DNA of 64,000 nt, from positions 601,368 to 665,367 of the forward strand of contig NZ_FNKG01000001.1 of NCBI RefSeq assembly GCF_900101675.1, in the 5' to 3' direction. The stretch is from Curtobacterium sp. UNCCL20. Its GTDB lineage: Bacteria > Actinomycetota > Actinomycetes > Actinomycetales > Microbacteriaceae. A program made the translations under genes and the position numbers. Below, one piece after another: positions 17,191 through 25,918 of the stretch. Every line of letters starts with the position of its first letter. Within the stretch, counting starts at the first letter, position 1. The notes beneath the pieces were generated by a model that searched no databases, was not told where the DNA came from, and worked only from the letters and a program-made list of their open reading frames with translations.

Positions 17191-17205
17191 GGCCTGGAGG
17201 CACGG
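17191..17205 (+). repeat. Single copy of the interspersed CTGGAGG element
   Basis: GGCCTGGAGGCACGG, one base off the core seen at 226-240. It lies between the tRNA-Leu terminator and the 17287 gene, with no facing partner. Confidence 0.6.
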
Positions 17206-17286
17206 TTCGGCTCCGACGGATCGGCTCGGTCCCCACAAAGGGGGACCCCGGTGCCCGTCCCCGGTCCGGGGGCCGTCGCGCGGCCG

Positions 17287-17700
17287 TCAGCGCGCGTGTG
17301 CGTCCGGCACCACCGGCTCACGTCGGCGGAACCACGGGCGGACGCCCGGCAGGAACAGCAGGACCGCGGCGGCGACCGACACCGCCAACAGCACGAGGGA
17401 GATCCCACCGCTCGAGATGCTCAGGGCCGCTCGGAACGCTGCGACGGCGACCAGCACCCACCGGGCGGTCGACGATCCGCGGAGGACCCGCAGCACCGCC
17501 CAGACGACCGCGGACCAGACGACGAGGGACACCACCAGGGCCACGACCCCGCCGAACCCCGGGAGTCCCCAGCCCAGCGCGAAGACCACCACGGTGGATG
17601 CGACGCCGACGACGAGCCACAGCGCCCAGAGCGCCACCGAGACCGTCACCGCCCGGGGGCGCGTCGGTCGAGATCGTCGGAGGTCGTCCGTCGTGGTCAT
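17287..17700 (-). CDS. Small four-helix membrane protein, function unknown
   Basis: 137 aa, ATG at 17700, only 24 nt from the divergent Nudix ATG. Four hydrophobic stretches (about 16-38, 45-68, 80-98, 103-122) with Arg-rich ends suggest a small integral membrane protein. No family motif was recognised. The 25434-25889 protein has a similar layout (short basic N-terminus, four helices). Confidence 0.65.
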   Translation of the reverse strand: MTTTDDLRRSRPTRPRAVTVSVALWALWLVVGVASTVVVFALGWGLPGFGGVVALVVSLVVWSAVVWAVLRVLRGSSTARWVLVAVAAFRAALSISSGGISLVLLAVSVAAAVLLFLPGVRPWFRRREPVVPDAHAR

Positions 17701-17724
17701 GGGATCAACCGAGACAATCGGTAC

Positions 17725-18423
17725 ATGAGCGATGACGGAACTCCGGACCGACGACCAGGCACCACCGTCCCGGACGGTCGTGGTCGGACCGGCCTCGACG
17801 CCGTCGGCCGGGGGCTCGACCGGAACCCGGACGTGGTCGTCCGGGACGTCGAGGTCGTCTCGGACGGCTGGCACGTCCTCCGTCGGACCACGCTCGACGT
17901 CCGACGCCGCGATGGCCGCTGGGACCGTCAGCAGCGCGAGACGTACGACCGCGGCAACGGAGCGGCGGTCCTCCCGTACGACGAGGAGCGCGGCATCGTC
18001 CTCCTCACCCGGCAGTTCCGCTGGCCCGCCTACGTCAACGGGCACCCGGACGGGATGCTCGTCGAGGTGGCCGCGGGACTGCTCGACGAGGACGACCCGG
18101 AGACGGCCGTGCGGCGCGAGGCGGCCGAGGAGCTCGGCATCCGGCTGGGCGACCTCGTCCACGTGTACGACCCCTTCATGAGCCCGGGCTCCGTCACCGA
18201 GCGCGTGCACTGCTACGTCGGGTCCTGGTCGCCGGCCGACCGGGTCGACGCCGGCGGCGGGATCGAGGACGAGGGGGAGGACATCGAGGTGCTCGAGGTC
18301 GGGCTCGACGAGGCGCTGGCGATGGTCGACGACGGTCGGATCGCCGACGGCAAGACGATCATGCTGCTGCAGTGGGTGGCGCTCCGCCGGGCGACGAGCG
18401 GGACGATCTCAGGCGAGCGCTGA
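17725..18423 (+). CDS. Nudix hydrolase, ADP-ribose pyrophosphatase-like (NudF/NudK type)
   Basis: 232 aa. The Nudix box GLLDEDDPETAVRREAAEEL GI fits Gx5Ex7REUxEExGU. Upstream VVVRDVEVVSDGWHVLRRTT and the later MSPGSVTERVHCYVG resemble ADP-ribose or nucleoside-diphosphate-sugar pyrophosphatases. GACAAT (17713-17718) ends 6 nt before the ATG, suggesting a leaderless transcript. The 3' end overlaps the convergent TetR gene by 15 nt. Confidence 0.88.
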   Translation: MSDDGTPDRRPGTTVPDGRGRTGLDAVGRGLDRNPDVVVRDVEVVSDGWHVLRRTTLDVRRRDGRWDRQQRETYDRGNGAAVLPYDEERGIVLLTRQFRWPAYVNGHPDGMLVEVAAGLLDEDDPETAVRREAAEELGIRLGDLVHVYDPFMSPGSVTERVHCYVGSWSPADRVDAGGGIEDEGEDIEVLEVGLDEALAMVDDGRIADGKTIMLLQWVALRRATSGTISGER

Positions 18424-19023
18424 CGGTTCCAGGCCGACGGCGTGGGCGATCGTCGTCCGGACGAGTCCCTCGCGCGTCGGCCGGTCGAGGTAGTCGACGA
18501 GGGCGTAGCCGTTCGTCGCGTCGACCAGGGCGAACAGGAGCCGACCCACCTCGTCGGAGTCGTCGGTGTGCATCGAGCCGGTGCGGACGCCGTCCCGGAC
18601 CACGCCGGTCGCGAGTGCCTGCCAGTCGTCCATGACCTCGCGGGCAGCCTGCGCCAGCGCGGGGTTCGTCCGCCCGATGCTCCAGGCGTCCGCCCACAGC
18701 GACGCGACGTCGTCCCGGTGCGGGTCGGCGATGCAGGCGAGGAGGGTCCGGAGGCGGGCGACCGGATCGGGTTCGGCGTCGACGAGTGCGCGGACCTCGG
18801 CGACCTCGTCCCCCGCAACCGTCCGGAAGGTCTCGCCGACGAGGTCCTCCATCGCCGGCCGGTAGTGCGCGACGAGCGAGGGTGCCACACCGACGGCGGC
18901 GGCGACGCCGCGCATCGTCACCGCGGCGAGGCCCTCGGCACGGGCCACCGTCTCGGCGGCTGCCACGATCTGGGCCTCGCGCTCCGCCGGGCTGAGCCGT
19001 CGACGAGGGGGAGTGGTGGGCAC
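18409..19023 (-). CDS. TetR-family transcriptional regulator
   Basis: 204 aa. The N-terminal helix-turn-helix (about 12-58: REAQIVAAAETVARAEGL, VTMRGVAAAVGVAPSLVAHY) is typical TetR; the C-terminal ligand domain is all-helical. It starts at GTG (19023), 6 nt after a TAGGGT box (minus strand, 19030-19035). The target is unclear; PucR and the polyamine genes lie upstream, and the Nudix gene converges on it. Confidence 0.9.
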   Translation of the reverse strand: MPTTPPRRRLSPAEREAQIVAAAETVARAEGLAAVTMRGVAAAVGVAPSLVAHYRPAMEDLVGETFRTVAGDEVAEVRALVDAEPDPVARLRTLLACIADPHRDDVASLWADAWSIGRTNPALAQAAREVMDDWQALATGVVRDGVRTGSMHTDDSDEVGRLLFALVDATNGYALVDYLDRPTREGLVRTTIAHAVGLEPSALA

Positions 19024-19032
19024 GCGGCAACC

Positions 19033-20628
19033 CTATTCGGCGGCTGCCGGGCGGCCCGGCCCGGATGGCCCGCCCTCGGCGGCTGCGGGCCCGCCCTCGA
19101 CGACGAACGCCGCCCAGAGGTCGGCGCGGGTGGCGAACACGGACAGGTCCCGGTCGAGCAGTCGACCCGCGTGCTCGACCCGTGCCCGGGCGGTGTGCCG
19201 GTGGATGCCGAGGGCCTGGGCGGTGCGGTCGTACTCGCAGTTCTGCTCGAGCCAGGCCCGGACCGTGCGGGTGAGCTCGGTGCCCGCGGTGCGGTCGTGG
19301 TCCAGCAGGGGAGCGAGGAACGCCCGTGCGACCGCGCCGGCGTCGACGTCGACGTGGGCGAGGTGGGCGAGCACCCCCTCGCGGGCGAGGTCACCGAACT
19401 CGGTGATCCCCGGCCGTCCCTCGCGTCGGCGGTCGAGCGCCTGCACGGCTTCCGTCCTGGCACGCCCGAAGTACCGGTAGGAGGCGCCGTCGGAGAGCCC
19501 GGCGCGGAGGTCGAAGCGCCCGACGAGCTCCTCGACCACGGTGGTGTCATCGGCGCTGACGCAGAGGAAGAGGGCGTCGTCGACGGCGAAGAAGAGGTGT
19601 CCGGGGCGGTCCTGCACCCACAGCTCGAGCAGGTCCACCACCGTGTCGACGTCGTGGTCGGGGACGTCGAGCGCCGCGATCCGCACCGGCTCCGCGGGGA
19701 GGGGCCCCCAGACCTCGCGCGAGGTGGTGTCGACGACGCCGGGATCGCCGACGGACAGCATCGTGAGGAGCCCGGTGCGCAGCAGCCCCCGGGCGCGGGC
19801 GAGCTCACGGTTCTGCTGCAGGGCGAGTCCGGCGAGGGCGATCACGGACGTCACGACCTCACGGCCGGCGCGGTCGAGGGCGCCGCCGTTCGCGATGGCG
19901 AGCACGCCGCTCAGGTGACCGCCGCTCCCGAGCGTCTGCAGCGTGAAGCCGGTGCGGTGCTGCGTCGTGACGGGCAGGCTGGCGCGCTGCCCGGCCCGGA
20001 GCAGGCGGAGCGACTCGGTGCGGAGCAGCTCGAGGTCGTCGTCGGGGACGCCCTCTGCGGGGTGGCCGCGGTCGAGACGGCCGGACACGTCGAACAGCCC
20101 GACCCAGCCGTCGAGCTGTCGGGACAGCTCGGCGATGGTCGCCCCGAGTCCGTCCGGCCGCATCGCGGCGAGGGAGATGGCGCGCTGGGCGGCGAGGGCC
20201 CATGCGTTGCGGGCGTTGGCGTCACGGGCGACGGCGTCGGCGTTCGCCTGGGCGACGGCGATGAAGGACGTCTCGTACGGCACCTCGAACAGCGGGAGCC
20301 CCTGGTCGGCGCACGCGGTGACGAGTGCTTCGGGGGTGGCACGGACGACCTCGGTGCCGAACCCGAGCGCGACGACGCCCCGGTCCCGGAGGCGCGCGAC
20401 GTACGCGGAGGCGAAGGACCGGGCGGACGCGTCGCCGTCGTCGTCGGCGCCGAACTGGGTGCCCGTCGTCAGGAGCCCCTGCCCGTCGGCCAGGAACGGC
20501 GTCGGGTCGGCGAGGTCGGAGCTGTGCAGCCAGGACAGCGGGGCGTCGAGGGCGTCCGACTCGGACCCGGTCAGCAGCCGGAGGTGCAGGTCGGCTCGGT
20601 GCAGCAGGGTGCGCAGCGTCGCGGGCAT
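19033..20628 (-). CDS. PucR-family transcriptional regulator of the gabT/gabD/putrescine-oxidase operon
   Basis: 531 aa. The N-terminal PucR sensory domain (about 1-130) is followed by a GGDEF-like/CdaR middle region and a C-terminal PucR helix-turn-helix (CEYDRTAQALGIHRHTARARVEHAGRLL, read in two parts). Relatives activate GABA or purine catabolism genes. It is divergent from gabT with a 92-bp shared region, so it likely controls gabT-gabD-puo. A TAGGCT box lies 6 nt from its ATG. Confidence 0.9.
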   Translation of the reverse strand: MPATLRTLLHRADLHLRLLTGSESDALDAPLSWLHSSDLADPTPFLADGQGLLTTGTQFGADDDGDASARSFASAYVARLRDRGVVALGFGTEVVRATPEALVTACADQGLPLFEVPYETSFIAVAQANADAVARDANARNAWALAAQRAISLAAMRPDGLGATIAELSRQLDGWVGLFDVSGRLDRGHPAEGVPDDDLELLRTESLRLLRAGQRASLPVTTQHRTGFTLQTLGSGGHLSGVLAIANGGALDRAGREVVTSVIALAGLALQQNRELARARGLLRTGLLTMLSVGDPGVVDTTSREVWGPLPAEPVRIAALDVPDHDVDTVVDLLELWVQDRPGHLFFAVDDALFLCVSADDTTVVEELVGRFDLRAGLSDGASYRYFGRARTEAVQALDRRREGRPGITEFGDLAREGVLAHLAHVDVDAGAVARAFLAPLLDHDRTAGTELTRTVRAWLEQNCEYDRTAQALGIHRHTARARVEHAGRLLDRDLSVFATRADLWAAFVVEGGPAAAEGGPSGPGRPAAAE

Positions 20629-20634
20629 GGACGG

Positions 20635-20714
20635 AGCCTATCCGCAGAGTCGATCGCAGTCCTTCCCGGTGTACACGGCGGACAGTGGGGTGCACGGTCT
20701 GACGCTCCTACCAT
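20635..20714. promoter_or_regulatory. Divergent leaderless promoters and possible PucR operator
   Basis: Minus-strand TAGGCT (20635-20640) ends 6 nt before the PucR ATG. Plus-strand TACCAT (20709-20714) ends 6 nt before the gabT ATG. Between them lies the palindrome GTGTACAC (20669-20676) and a related GGTGCACGG near 20690, candidate binding sites for the regulator. Confidence 0.6.
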
Positions 20715-20720
20715 CGCCGC

Positions 20721-22082
20721 ATGTCCTCCACCGCTGCACCTCCGATCAGCGCCGCCGCGGGCGGCCCCTCGCTGCCCCAGGAACGGCGGCTCGTCACCGA
20801 GGTGCCGGGTCCACGCTCCCGAGCGCTGTTCGAGCGGAAGTCCGCCGCGGTCGCAGCCGGTGTCGGTGTCGCCGTCCCGATCGCCGTCGTGGCGGCCGGG
20901 GGCGGCGTGGTCGTCGACGCGGACGGCAACTCGTTCGTGGACCTCGGCTCCGGCATCGCGGTGACGTCCGTCGGCAACGCCCACCCCGGGGTCGTCGCGG
21001 CCGTGACCGAGCAGGTGGCCGCGTTCACCCACACCTGCTTCACGATCGCCGCGTACGACGGCTACGTCGACGTCGCGGAAGCCCTCAACCGCCTGACCCC
21101 CGGCGACCACGAGAAGCGGACCGCCCTGTTCAACTCCGGCGCGGAGGCCGTCGAGAACGCCGTGAAGATCGCGCGGAAGCACACCGGGCGCCAGGCGATC
21201 GTGGTGTTCGACCACGCCTACCACGGCCGGACCAACCTCACGATGGCGCTCACCGCGAAGAACCAGCCGTACAAGAACGGCTTCGGTCCCTTCGCGCCCG
21301 AGGTGTACCGCGTCCCGATGTCCTACCCGTACCGCGACGGCCTGTCCGGGCCTGAGGCGGCGAAGCGTGCGATCAGCCAGATCGAGAAGCAGGTCGGCGC
21401 GGAGAACACCGCCGCGGTCCTCGTCGAACCGATCCAGGGCGAGGGCGGCTTCGTCGTGCCGGCCCCCGGGTTCCTCGCCGCACTGTCCGAGTGGACCACC
21501 GCCAACGACGTCGTGTTCATCGCCGACGAGGTGCAGACCGGCTTCGCGCGCACGGGGGCGATGTTCGCCAGTGAGCACGAGGGCATCGTCCCCGACGTCG
21601 TCACCACCGCGAAGGGCATGGCCGGAGGACTCCCGCTGTCGGCGGTGACCGGTCGTGCCGAGATCATGGACACCGCCCACGTCGGCGGCCTCGGCGGCAC
21701 CTACGGCGGCAACCCCGTCGCGTGCGCCGCCGCCCTCGCCGCGATCGACGCCTTCGAGCACGACGGGCTCGTCGAGCGTGCGGAGGAGATCGGCACGATC
21801 CTGCTCGGGACGCTCCGCGCCGCCCAGACCTCGGACCCGCGCATCGGCGACGTGCGGGGGCGCGGCGCGATGATCGCGATCGAGCTGGTCGACCCCGAGA
21901 CCGGCGACCCGGACCCCGGGCTCACCGGTCGGGTCGTCCGGTACGCGTACGAGCACGGCGTCATCGCGCTCACCGCCGGCACGTACGGCAACGTGCTGCG
22001 GTTCCTGCCGCCGCTCGCGATCGACGACGCGCTGCTCCGCGACGGCCTCGCAGTCGTCCTCGACGGGCTGGCAGCAGCATGA
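20721..22082 (+). CDS. gabT: 4-aminobutyrate aminotransferase
   Basis: 453 aa class III PLP aminotransferase that converts GABA and 2-oxoglutarate to succinic semialdehyde and glutamate. Lys298 in TTAKGMAGG is the PLP lysine; FNSGAEAVENAVK, DHAYHGRTN and IADEVQTGFARTG are GabT signatures. Length is normal. The ATG is probably leaderless, and the stop overlaps the next ATG (ATGA). It follows the aldehyde steps encoded downstream and elsewhere in the island. Confidence 0.95.
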   Translation: MSSTAAPPISAAAGGPSLPQERRLVTEVPGPRSRALFERKSAAVAAGVGVAVPIAVVAAGGGVVVDADGNSFVDLGSGIAVTSVGNAHPGVVAAVTEQVAAFTHTCFTIAAYDGYVDVAEALNRLTPGDHEKRTALFNSGAEAVENAVKIARKHTGRQAIVVFDHAYHGRTNLTMALTAKNQPYKNGFGPFAPEVYRVPMSYPYRDGLSGPEAAKRAISQIEKQVGAENTAAVLVEPIQGEGGFVVPAPGFLAALSEWTTANDVVFIADEVQTGFARTGAMFASEHEGIVPDVVTTAKGMAGGLPLSAVTGRAEIMDTAHVGGLGGTYGGNPVACAAALAAIDAFEHDGLVERAEEIGTILLGTLRAAQTSDPRIGDVRGRGAMIAIELVDPETGDPDPGLTGRVVRYAYEHGVIALTAGTYGNVLRFLPPLAIDDALLRDGLAVVLDGLAAA

Positions 22083-23752
22083 CCGCGACGCACGCGAGCA
22101 GCGCCACCGGCGCGACCCCGACCCGCGCCACCGGCGCGACCCCGACCCGCGCCACCGGTGCGGACCCGACCGCCGCCCGCGCGACCCATGCCGCCAGCGG
22201 GTGGCCGGCCGTCCCCGACGCCACCGGACCCGCTGCGGAACAGGCCGTCCTCGACCGGGTCCCCACGGGCCTCCTGGTCGACGGCTCCTGGCAGCAGGCG
22301 GCCGACGGCGCGACGTTCCCGGTCGTCGACCCGTCCACCGGCGAGACGCTCCTGCGGATCGCCGACGCGACCGCCGACGACGGACGACGGGCGCTCGACG
22401 CCGCACACGCGGCCCGCGCCGCCTGGGCGGCCACGCCGCCGCGGCAGCGTGCCGAGGTCCTCCGCCGCGCCTTCGACCTGCTGCAGGAGCGCCGCGAGGA
22501 GTTCGCGCTCCTGATGACGCTCGAGATGGGCAAGCCGCTCGCCGAGGCCCGCGGCGAGGTCACCTACGGCGGCGAGTTCCTCCGCTGGTTCTCCGAGGAG
22601 GCCGTCCGCATCGGCGGCTCGTACAGCACGAACCCCGAGGGCACCGGCCGCGCGATCGTCACCCACAAGCCCGTCGGCCCGGCGTTCCTGATCACCCCGT
22701 GGAACTTCCCGCTGGCGATGGCGACCCGCAAGATCGCCCCGGCGCTCGCCGCCGGCTGCACCGTCGTCGTGAAGCCCGCAGAGCTCACCCCGCTGACGAC
22801 CCTGCTGTTCGCGGACCTGCTGCTCGAGGCCGGGGTCCCCGCCGGTGTCGTCAACGTGGTCCCGACGACGCACGCGGCTGCGGTCTCCGGTCCGGTGATC
22901 GCCGATCCCCGGCTCCGGAAGCTCTCGTTCACCGGGTCGACCCCGGTCGGTCGGACGCTCCTGCAGCAGGCCGCGGGCACGGTCCTCCGGACGAGCATGG
23001 AGCTCGGCGGCAACGCCCCGTTCCTCGTGTTCGAGGACGCCGACCTCGACCTCGCCGTCGAGGGTGCCCTGCTCGCCAAGTTCCGGAACACCGGCCAGGC
23101 CTGCACCGCCGCGAACCGGTTCCTGGTGCACGAGGACGTCGCCGAGGAGTTCACCCGACGCGTCACCGAGCGGGTCGAGGCCATGCGCGTCGGCCGCGGC
23201 ACCGAGGACGGCGTCGCGATCGGGCCGCTCATCGACGATCGTGCGGTCGACAAGGCGCACCGCCTCGTGACCGACGCGGTCGAGCGCGGCGCGGTGCTGC
23301 GGACCGGCGGCCACCCCGTCGACGGACCGGGCACCTTCTACGCGCCCACGGTCCTGACGGACGTGCAGCCGGGCAGCGCCCTGCTCCGCGACGAGATCTT
23401 CGGGCCGGTGCTCGCCATCGGGACCTTCCGGACCGAGGACGAGGCCGTCGCCGCGGCGAACGACACCGAGTACGGTCTGGTCGGGTACGCGTTCACCGAT
23501 GACCCGGCGCGCGGCCAGCGCCTGATGGAACGCCTCGAGACGGGCATGCTGGGGCTCAACACCGGCGTCGTCTCGAACGCCTCGGCACCGTTCGGCGGCG
23601 TCAAGCAGTCCGGCCTCGGCCGCGAGGGCGGCGGCGAGGGCATCGCCGAGTACCTCGAGACCATGTACACGCTCACCCCGGACCCGTTCCGGGAGCGGCC
23701 GAGCACCACCACCAGCGGTACCAGCACCACGACGACAGGAGCAGCACGATGA
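22079..23752 (+). CDS. gabD: Succinate-semialdehyde dehydrogenase-type aldehyde dehydrogenase with repeat-containing N-terminal extension
   Basis: 557 aa, about 60-70 residues longer than typical GabD. Catalytic Glu308 (MELGGN) and Cys342 (GQACTAAN) are present, with PWNFPLAM and FTGSTPVGR cofactor motifs. The ATG overlaps gabT by 4 nt and no better internal start was seen, so the extension is probably translated. It contains tandem ATGATPTR units (see repeat). It likely oxidises succinic semialdehyde to succinate after GabT; 4-aminobutanal from the next gene's product is another possible substrate. Confidence 0.9.
   Translation: MTATHASSATGATPTRATGATPTRATGADPTAARATHAASGWPAVPDATGPAAEQAVLDRVPTGLLVDGSWQQAADGATFPVVDPSTGETLLRIADATADDGRRALDAAHAARAAWAATPPRQRAEVLRRAFDLLQERREEFALLMTLEMGKPLAEARGEVTYGGEFLRWFSEEAVRIGGSYSTNPEGTGRAIVTHKPVGPAFLITPWNFPLAMATRKIAPALAAGCTVVVKPAELTPLTTLLFADLLLEAGVPAGVVNVVPTTHAAAVSGPVIADPRLRKLSFTGSTPVGRTLLQQAAGTVLRTSMELGGNAPFLVFEDADLDLAVEGALLAKFRNTGQACTAANRFLVHEDVAEEFTRRVTERVEAMRVGRGTEDGVAIGPLIDDRAVDKAHRLVTDAVERGAVLRTGGHPVDGPGTFYAPTVLTDVQPGSALLRDEIFGPVLAIGTFRTEDEAVAAANDTEYGLVGYAFTDDPARGQRLMERLETGMLGLNTGVVSNASAPFGGVKQSGLGREGGGEGIAEYLETMYTLTPDPFRERPSTTTSGTSTTTTGAAR
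22101..22171 (+). repeat. 24-bp in-frame tandem repeat in the gabD N-terminus
   Basis: Units start at 22101, 22125 and 22149; the first two are identical (GCGCCACCGGCGCGACCCCG plus ACCC), the third carries changes. Each encodes an ATGATPTR-like octapeptide. Unit length is a multiple of three, so copy-number change would keep the frame. Confidence 0.9.
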
Positions 23753-25116
23753 TCGAGAGAGACGTCGTCATCATCGGCGCCGGCGTGACGGGTCTGACGG
23801 CCGCGAACCGCCTGGTCGCCGAGGGCAGGACCGTCGCCGTGCTCGAGGCTCGCGACCGCGTCGGTGGCCGTACGTGGACGAACGACATCGAGGGCGTCAC
23901 GCTCGAGATCGGTGGCCAGTGGGTCTCCCCGGACCAGACCGCGCTGCTCGAGACGCTCGACGAGCTCGGCCTCGAGACGTACGACCGCTACCGCGAGGGC
24001 TCGAGCGTCTACGTCGACGAGCACGGCACCCGCACCGAGTACACGGGTGACATCTTCCCGCTGCCCGAGGCGACCGCCGCCGAGATCGAGCGGCTCGTGT
24101 CCGTCGTCGACGAGTACGTCGCGAAGGTCGACCCGGCTCGTCCGTGGGAGACCCCCGGCGCCGCCACACTCGACGAGACGTCCTTCCGCGCCTGGCTGCA
24201 CGACCTCAGCGCGGACCGGGTCGCGACCGACAACGTCGAGCTCTTCATCGCCGGCGCGATGCTCACGAAGCCGGCGCACGCCTTCTCGGCGCTGCAGGCC
24301 CTGCTCATGGCGGCATCGGCTGGCAGCTTCACGAACCTCGTGGACGCCGACTTCATCCTCGACAAGCGCGTGGTCGGTGGGATGCAGCAGGTCTCCGAGC
24401 GTCTTGCCGCGCGACTCGGTGGAGACGTGCACCTGAACGCTCCGGTGCGCACCCTGCGCTGGGACGACGAAGGCGTCACCGCGCTGGCCGACGGCGGCAT
24501 CGAGGTCCGCGCCCGGCAGGCGCTCGTGGCCGTGCCGCCGCCCCTGTACTCGCGGATCTCGTACGAGCCGCCGCTGCCGCGTCGCCAGCACCAGCTGCAC
24601 CAGCACCTGTCGATGGGCTTCGTCATCAAGGTGCACGCGGTCTACGACCGGCCGTTCTGGCGCGGGGCCGGTCTGTCCGGCACGGCGTTCAGCCCCTACG
24701 AACTCGTGCACGAGGCGTACGACAACACCGCGTACGGCGAGGAGCAGGGCACGCTCGTCGGGTTCGTCTCCGACGTGCACGCCGACGACGTCTTCGCGCT
24801 GTCCGCCGAGGAGCGCAAGGCCCGCGTCCTCGCCTCGCTCGCGCACTACTACGGCGACGAGGCACGCCGTCCGGTCGTCTACTACGAGAGCGACTGGGGC
24901 ACCGAGGAGTGGACCCGGGGCGCCTACGCCGCGAGCTTCGACCTGGGCGGCCTCGTCCGCTACGGCGCGGATCAGCGTGCGGCCGTCGGTCCGATCCGGT
25001 TCGCGTCGAGCGACCTCGCCGGACACGGGTACCAGCACGTGGACGGGGCGGTCCGGATGGGCCGCGAAGCGGCCGTCGAGATCCTCAGCGCACTGCCGCA
25101 GCCGGTGGCGCGGTAG
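23749..25116 (+). CDS. puo: Putrescine oxidase (flavin amine oxidase)
   Basis: 455 aa. FAD motif IIGAGVTGLTAA and ARDRVGGRTWT at the N-terminus; LEIGGQWVSPDQTALLETL, FIAGAMLTKPAHAFSALQ, LVDADFILDKRVVGGMQQ and YESDWGTEEWTRGAYAASF closely match the known Rhodococcus/Kocuria putrescine oxidases (recalled from family knowledge, not searched). It converts putrescine and O2 to 4-aminobutanal, ammonia and H2O2 in the cytoplasm. The ATG overlaps gabD by 4 nt, so gabT-gabD-puo is one operon. Confidence 0.93.
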   Translation: MIERDVVIIGAGVTGLTAANRLVAEGRTVAVLEARDRVGGRTWTNDIEGVTLEIGGQWVSPDQTALLETLDELGLETYDRYREGSSVYVDEHGTRTEYTGDIFPLPEATAAEIERLVSVVDEYVAKVDPARPWETPGAATLDETSFRAWLHDLSADRVATDNVELFIAGAMLTKPAHAFSALQALLMAASAGSFTNLVDADFILDKRVVGGMQQVSERLAARLGGDVHLNAPVRTLRWDDEGVTALADGGIEVRARQALVAVPPPLYSRISYEPPLPRRQHQLHQHLSMGFVIKVHAVYDRPFWRGAGLSGTAFSPYELVHEAYDNTAYGEEQGTLVGFVSDVHADDVFALSAEERKARVLASLAHYYGDEARRPVVYYESDWGTEEWTRGAYAASFDLGGLVRYGADQRAAVGPIRFASSDLAGHGYQHVDGAVRMGREAAVEILSALPQPVAR

Positions 25117-25130
25117 ACGGCACGATCAAC

Positions 25131-25171
25131 GGACTGGAGGCGCGGTGCCCGCTGGCGCCGCGCCTCCAGTC
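25131..25171. terminator. Hairpin made of two facing CTGGAGGCGCGG elements after puo
   Basis: GACTGGAGGCGCGG (25132-25145) pairs perfectly over 14 bp with 25158-25171 around a 12-nt loop, starting 15 nt past the puo stop. The left arm with its preceding G is the exact 15-mer GGACTGGAGGCGCGG also found at 40430 and 60456 (reverse). It probably ends the gabT-gabD-puo transcript. Confidence 0.75.
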
Positions 25172-25250
25172 GGTCCGTGGTGCGTCCAGAGCCTCGCGTG
25201 CGTCCGGCGCCTGGGCCGCCGTCCCGACGTGGACGCGTAGCGTCCCGGCC

Positions 25251-25409
25251 ATGAGCGACACGGCAGCGAACGGTTCCACCGGCCCCACCGACGACGAGCG
25301 CGAGTACACCGAGGACCTCCCGGACGGGTCGGTCAGTGGCAACGCGACCGAGGACCCCGACCAGGACAGCGACGTCGACGCCGGCGGTGAGCCGGCCGAC
25401 CCCGAGTAG
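25251..25409 (+). CDS. Small acidic protein, unknown function
   Basis: 52 aa, rich in Asp/Glu/Gly/Ser (MSDTAANGSTGPTDDEREY, then an Asp-rich tail) and probably disordered. TAGCGT (25238-25243) lies 7 nt before the ATG, matching other leaderless starts here. No homologue was recognised. Confidence 0.55.
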   Translation: MSDTAANGSTGPTDDEREYTEDLPDGSVSGNATEDPDQDSDVDAGGEPADPE

Positions 25410-25433
25410 CGGGACGTCCGGTCCGCGCGGCCG

Positions 25434-25889
25434 TCAGTCGGTCGCGCGGATCGGTTCCCCGGTCTCGGGATCCCAGCCCACGACACGTGGAGCGGGCGCC
25501 TTCGGCGTGCGCGGTGGTCGGGGTGGGAAGTACCCGCGAGCTGCCGGCAGGTACGGCAGGACAGCTGCGACGCCACCAGCCACGCCCGTGACGGTGGTGG
25601 TGCCGTACGGCGGGACGCAGGCGCCCAGGAACCCGAGCGCGCCGAGCACCGCCATCCAGAACCGGGCCCGACCCGATCCGCGGCCCATCCGGAGTGCCCC
25701 GAACAGGAACCATCCCCAGATGGCCAGTCCGATCACCATCGGGCCGATCGCCCAGGCTCCGTCGGTCTGCACGTTCCGGATCGTCTGGGCGAGCGTCGCC
25801 ACGAGCTGGACCACGAGGGCGACCAGCCAGAGCACGACGGCGGTGGTCACGAGGACGGGTCGGGAGCGTGGAGCGGCACCGGTGGTCAC
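25434..25889 (-). CDS. Small membrane protein, unknown function
   Basis: 151 aa with four hydrophobic segments (about 12-36, 46-68, 74-92, 98-116) and a Pro-rich cytosolic tail ending VVGWDPETGEPIRATD. The GTG start at 25889 follows TAGGAT (minus strand, 25896-25901) by 6 nt, so a separate leaderless promoter is likely. The aldehyde dehydrogenase gene upstream ends 29 nt before this start. Confidence 0.7.
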   Translation of the reverse strand: MTTGAAPRSRPVLVTTAVVLWLVALVVQLVATLAQTIRNVQTDGAWAIGPMVIGLAIWGWFLFGALRMGRGSGRARFWMAVLGALGFLGACVPPYGTTTVTGVAGGVAAVLPYLPAARGYFPPRPPRTPKAPAPRVVGWDPETGEPIRATD

Positions 25890-25918
25890 GAGCCGATCCT
25901 AGGGCCGCCCCGGCCGGC

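Noticed and set aside
22101..22171. Tandem repeats as a CRISPR or mobile element
   Set aside because: Units are contiguous, without spacers, and keep the gabD reading frame.
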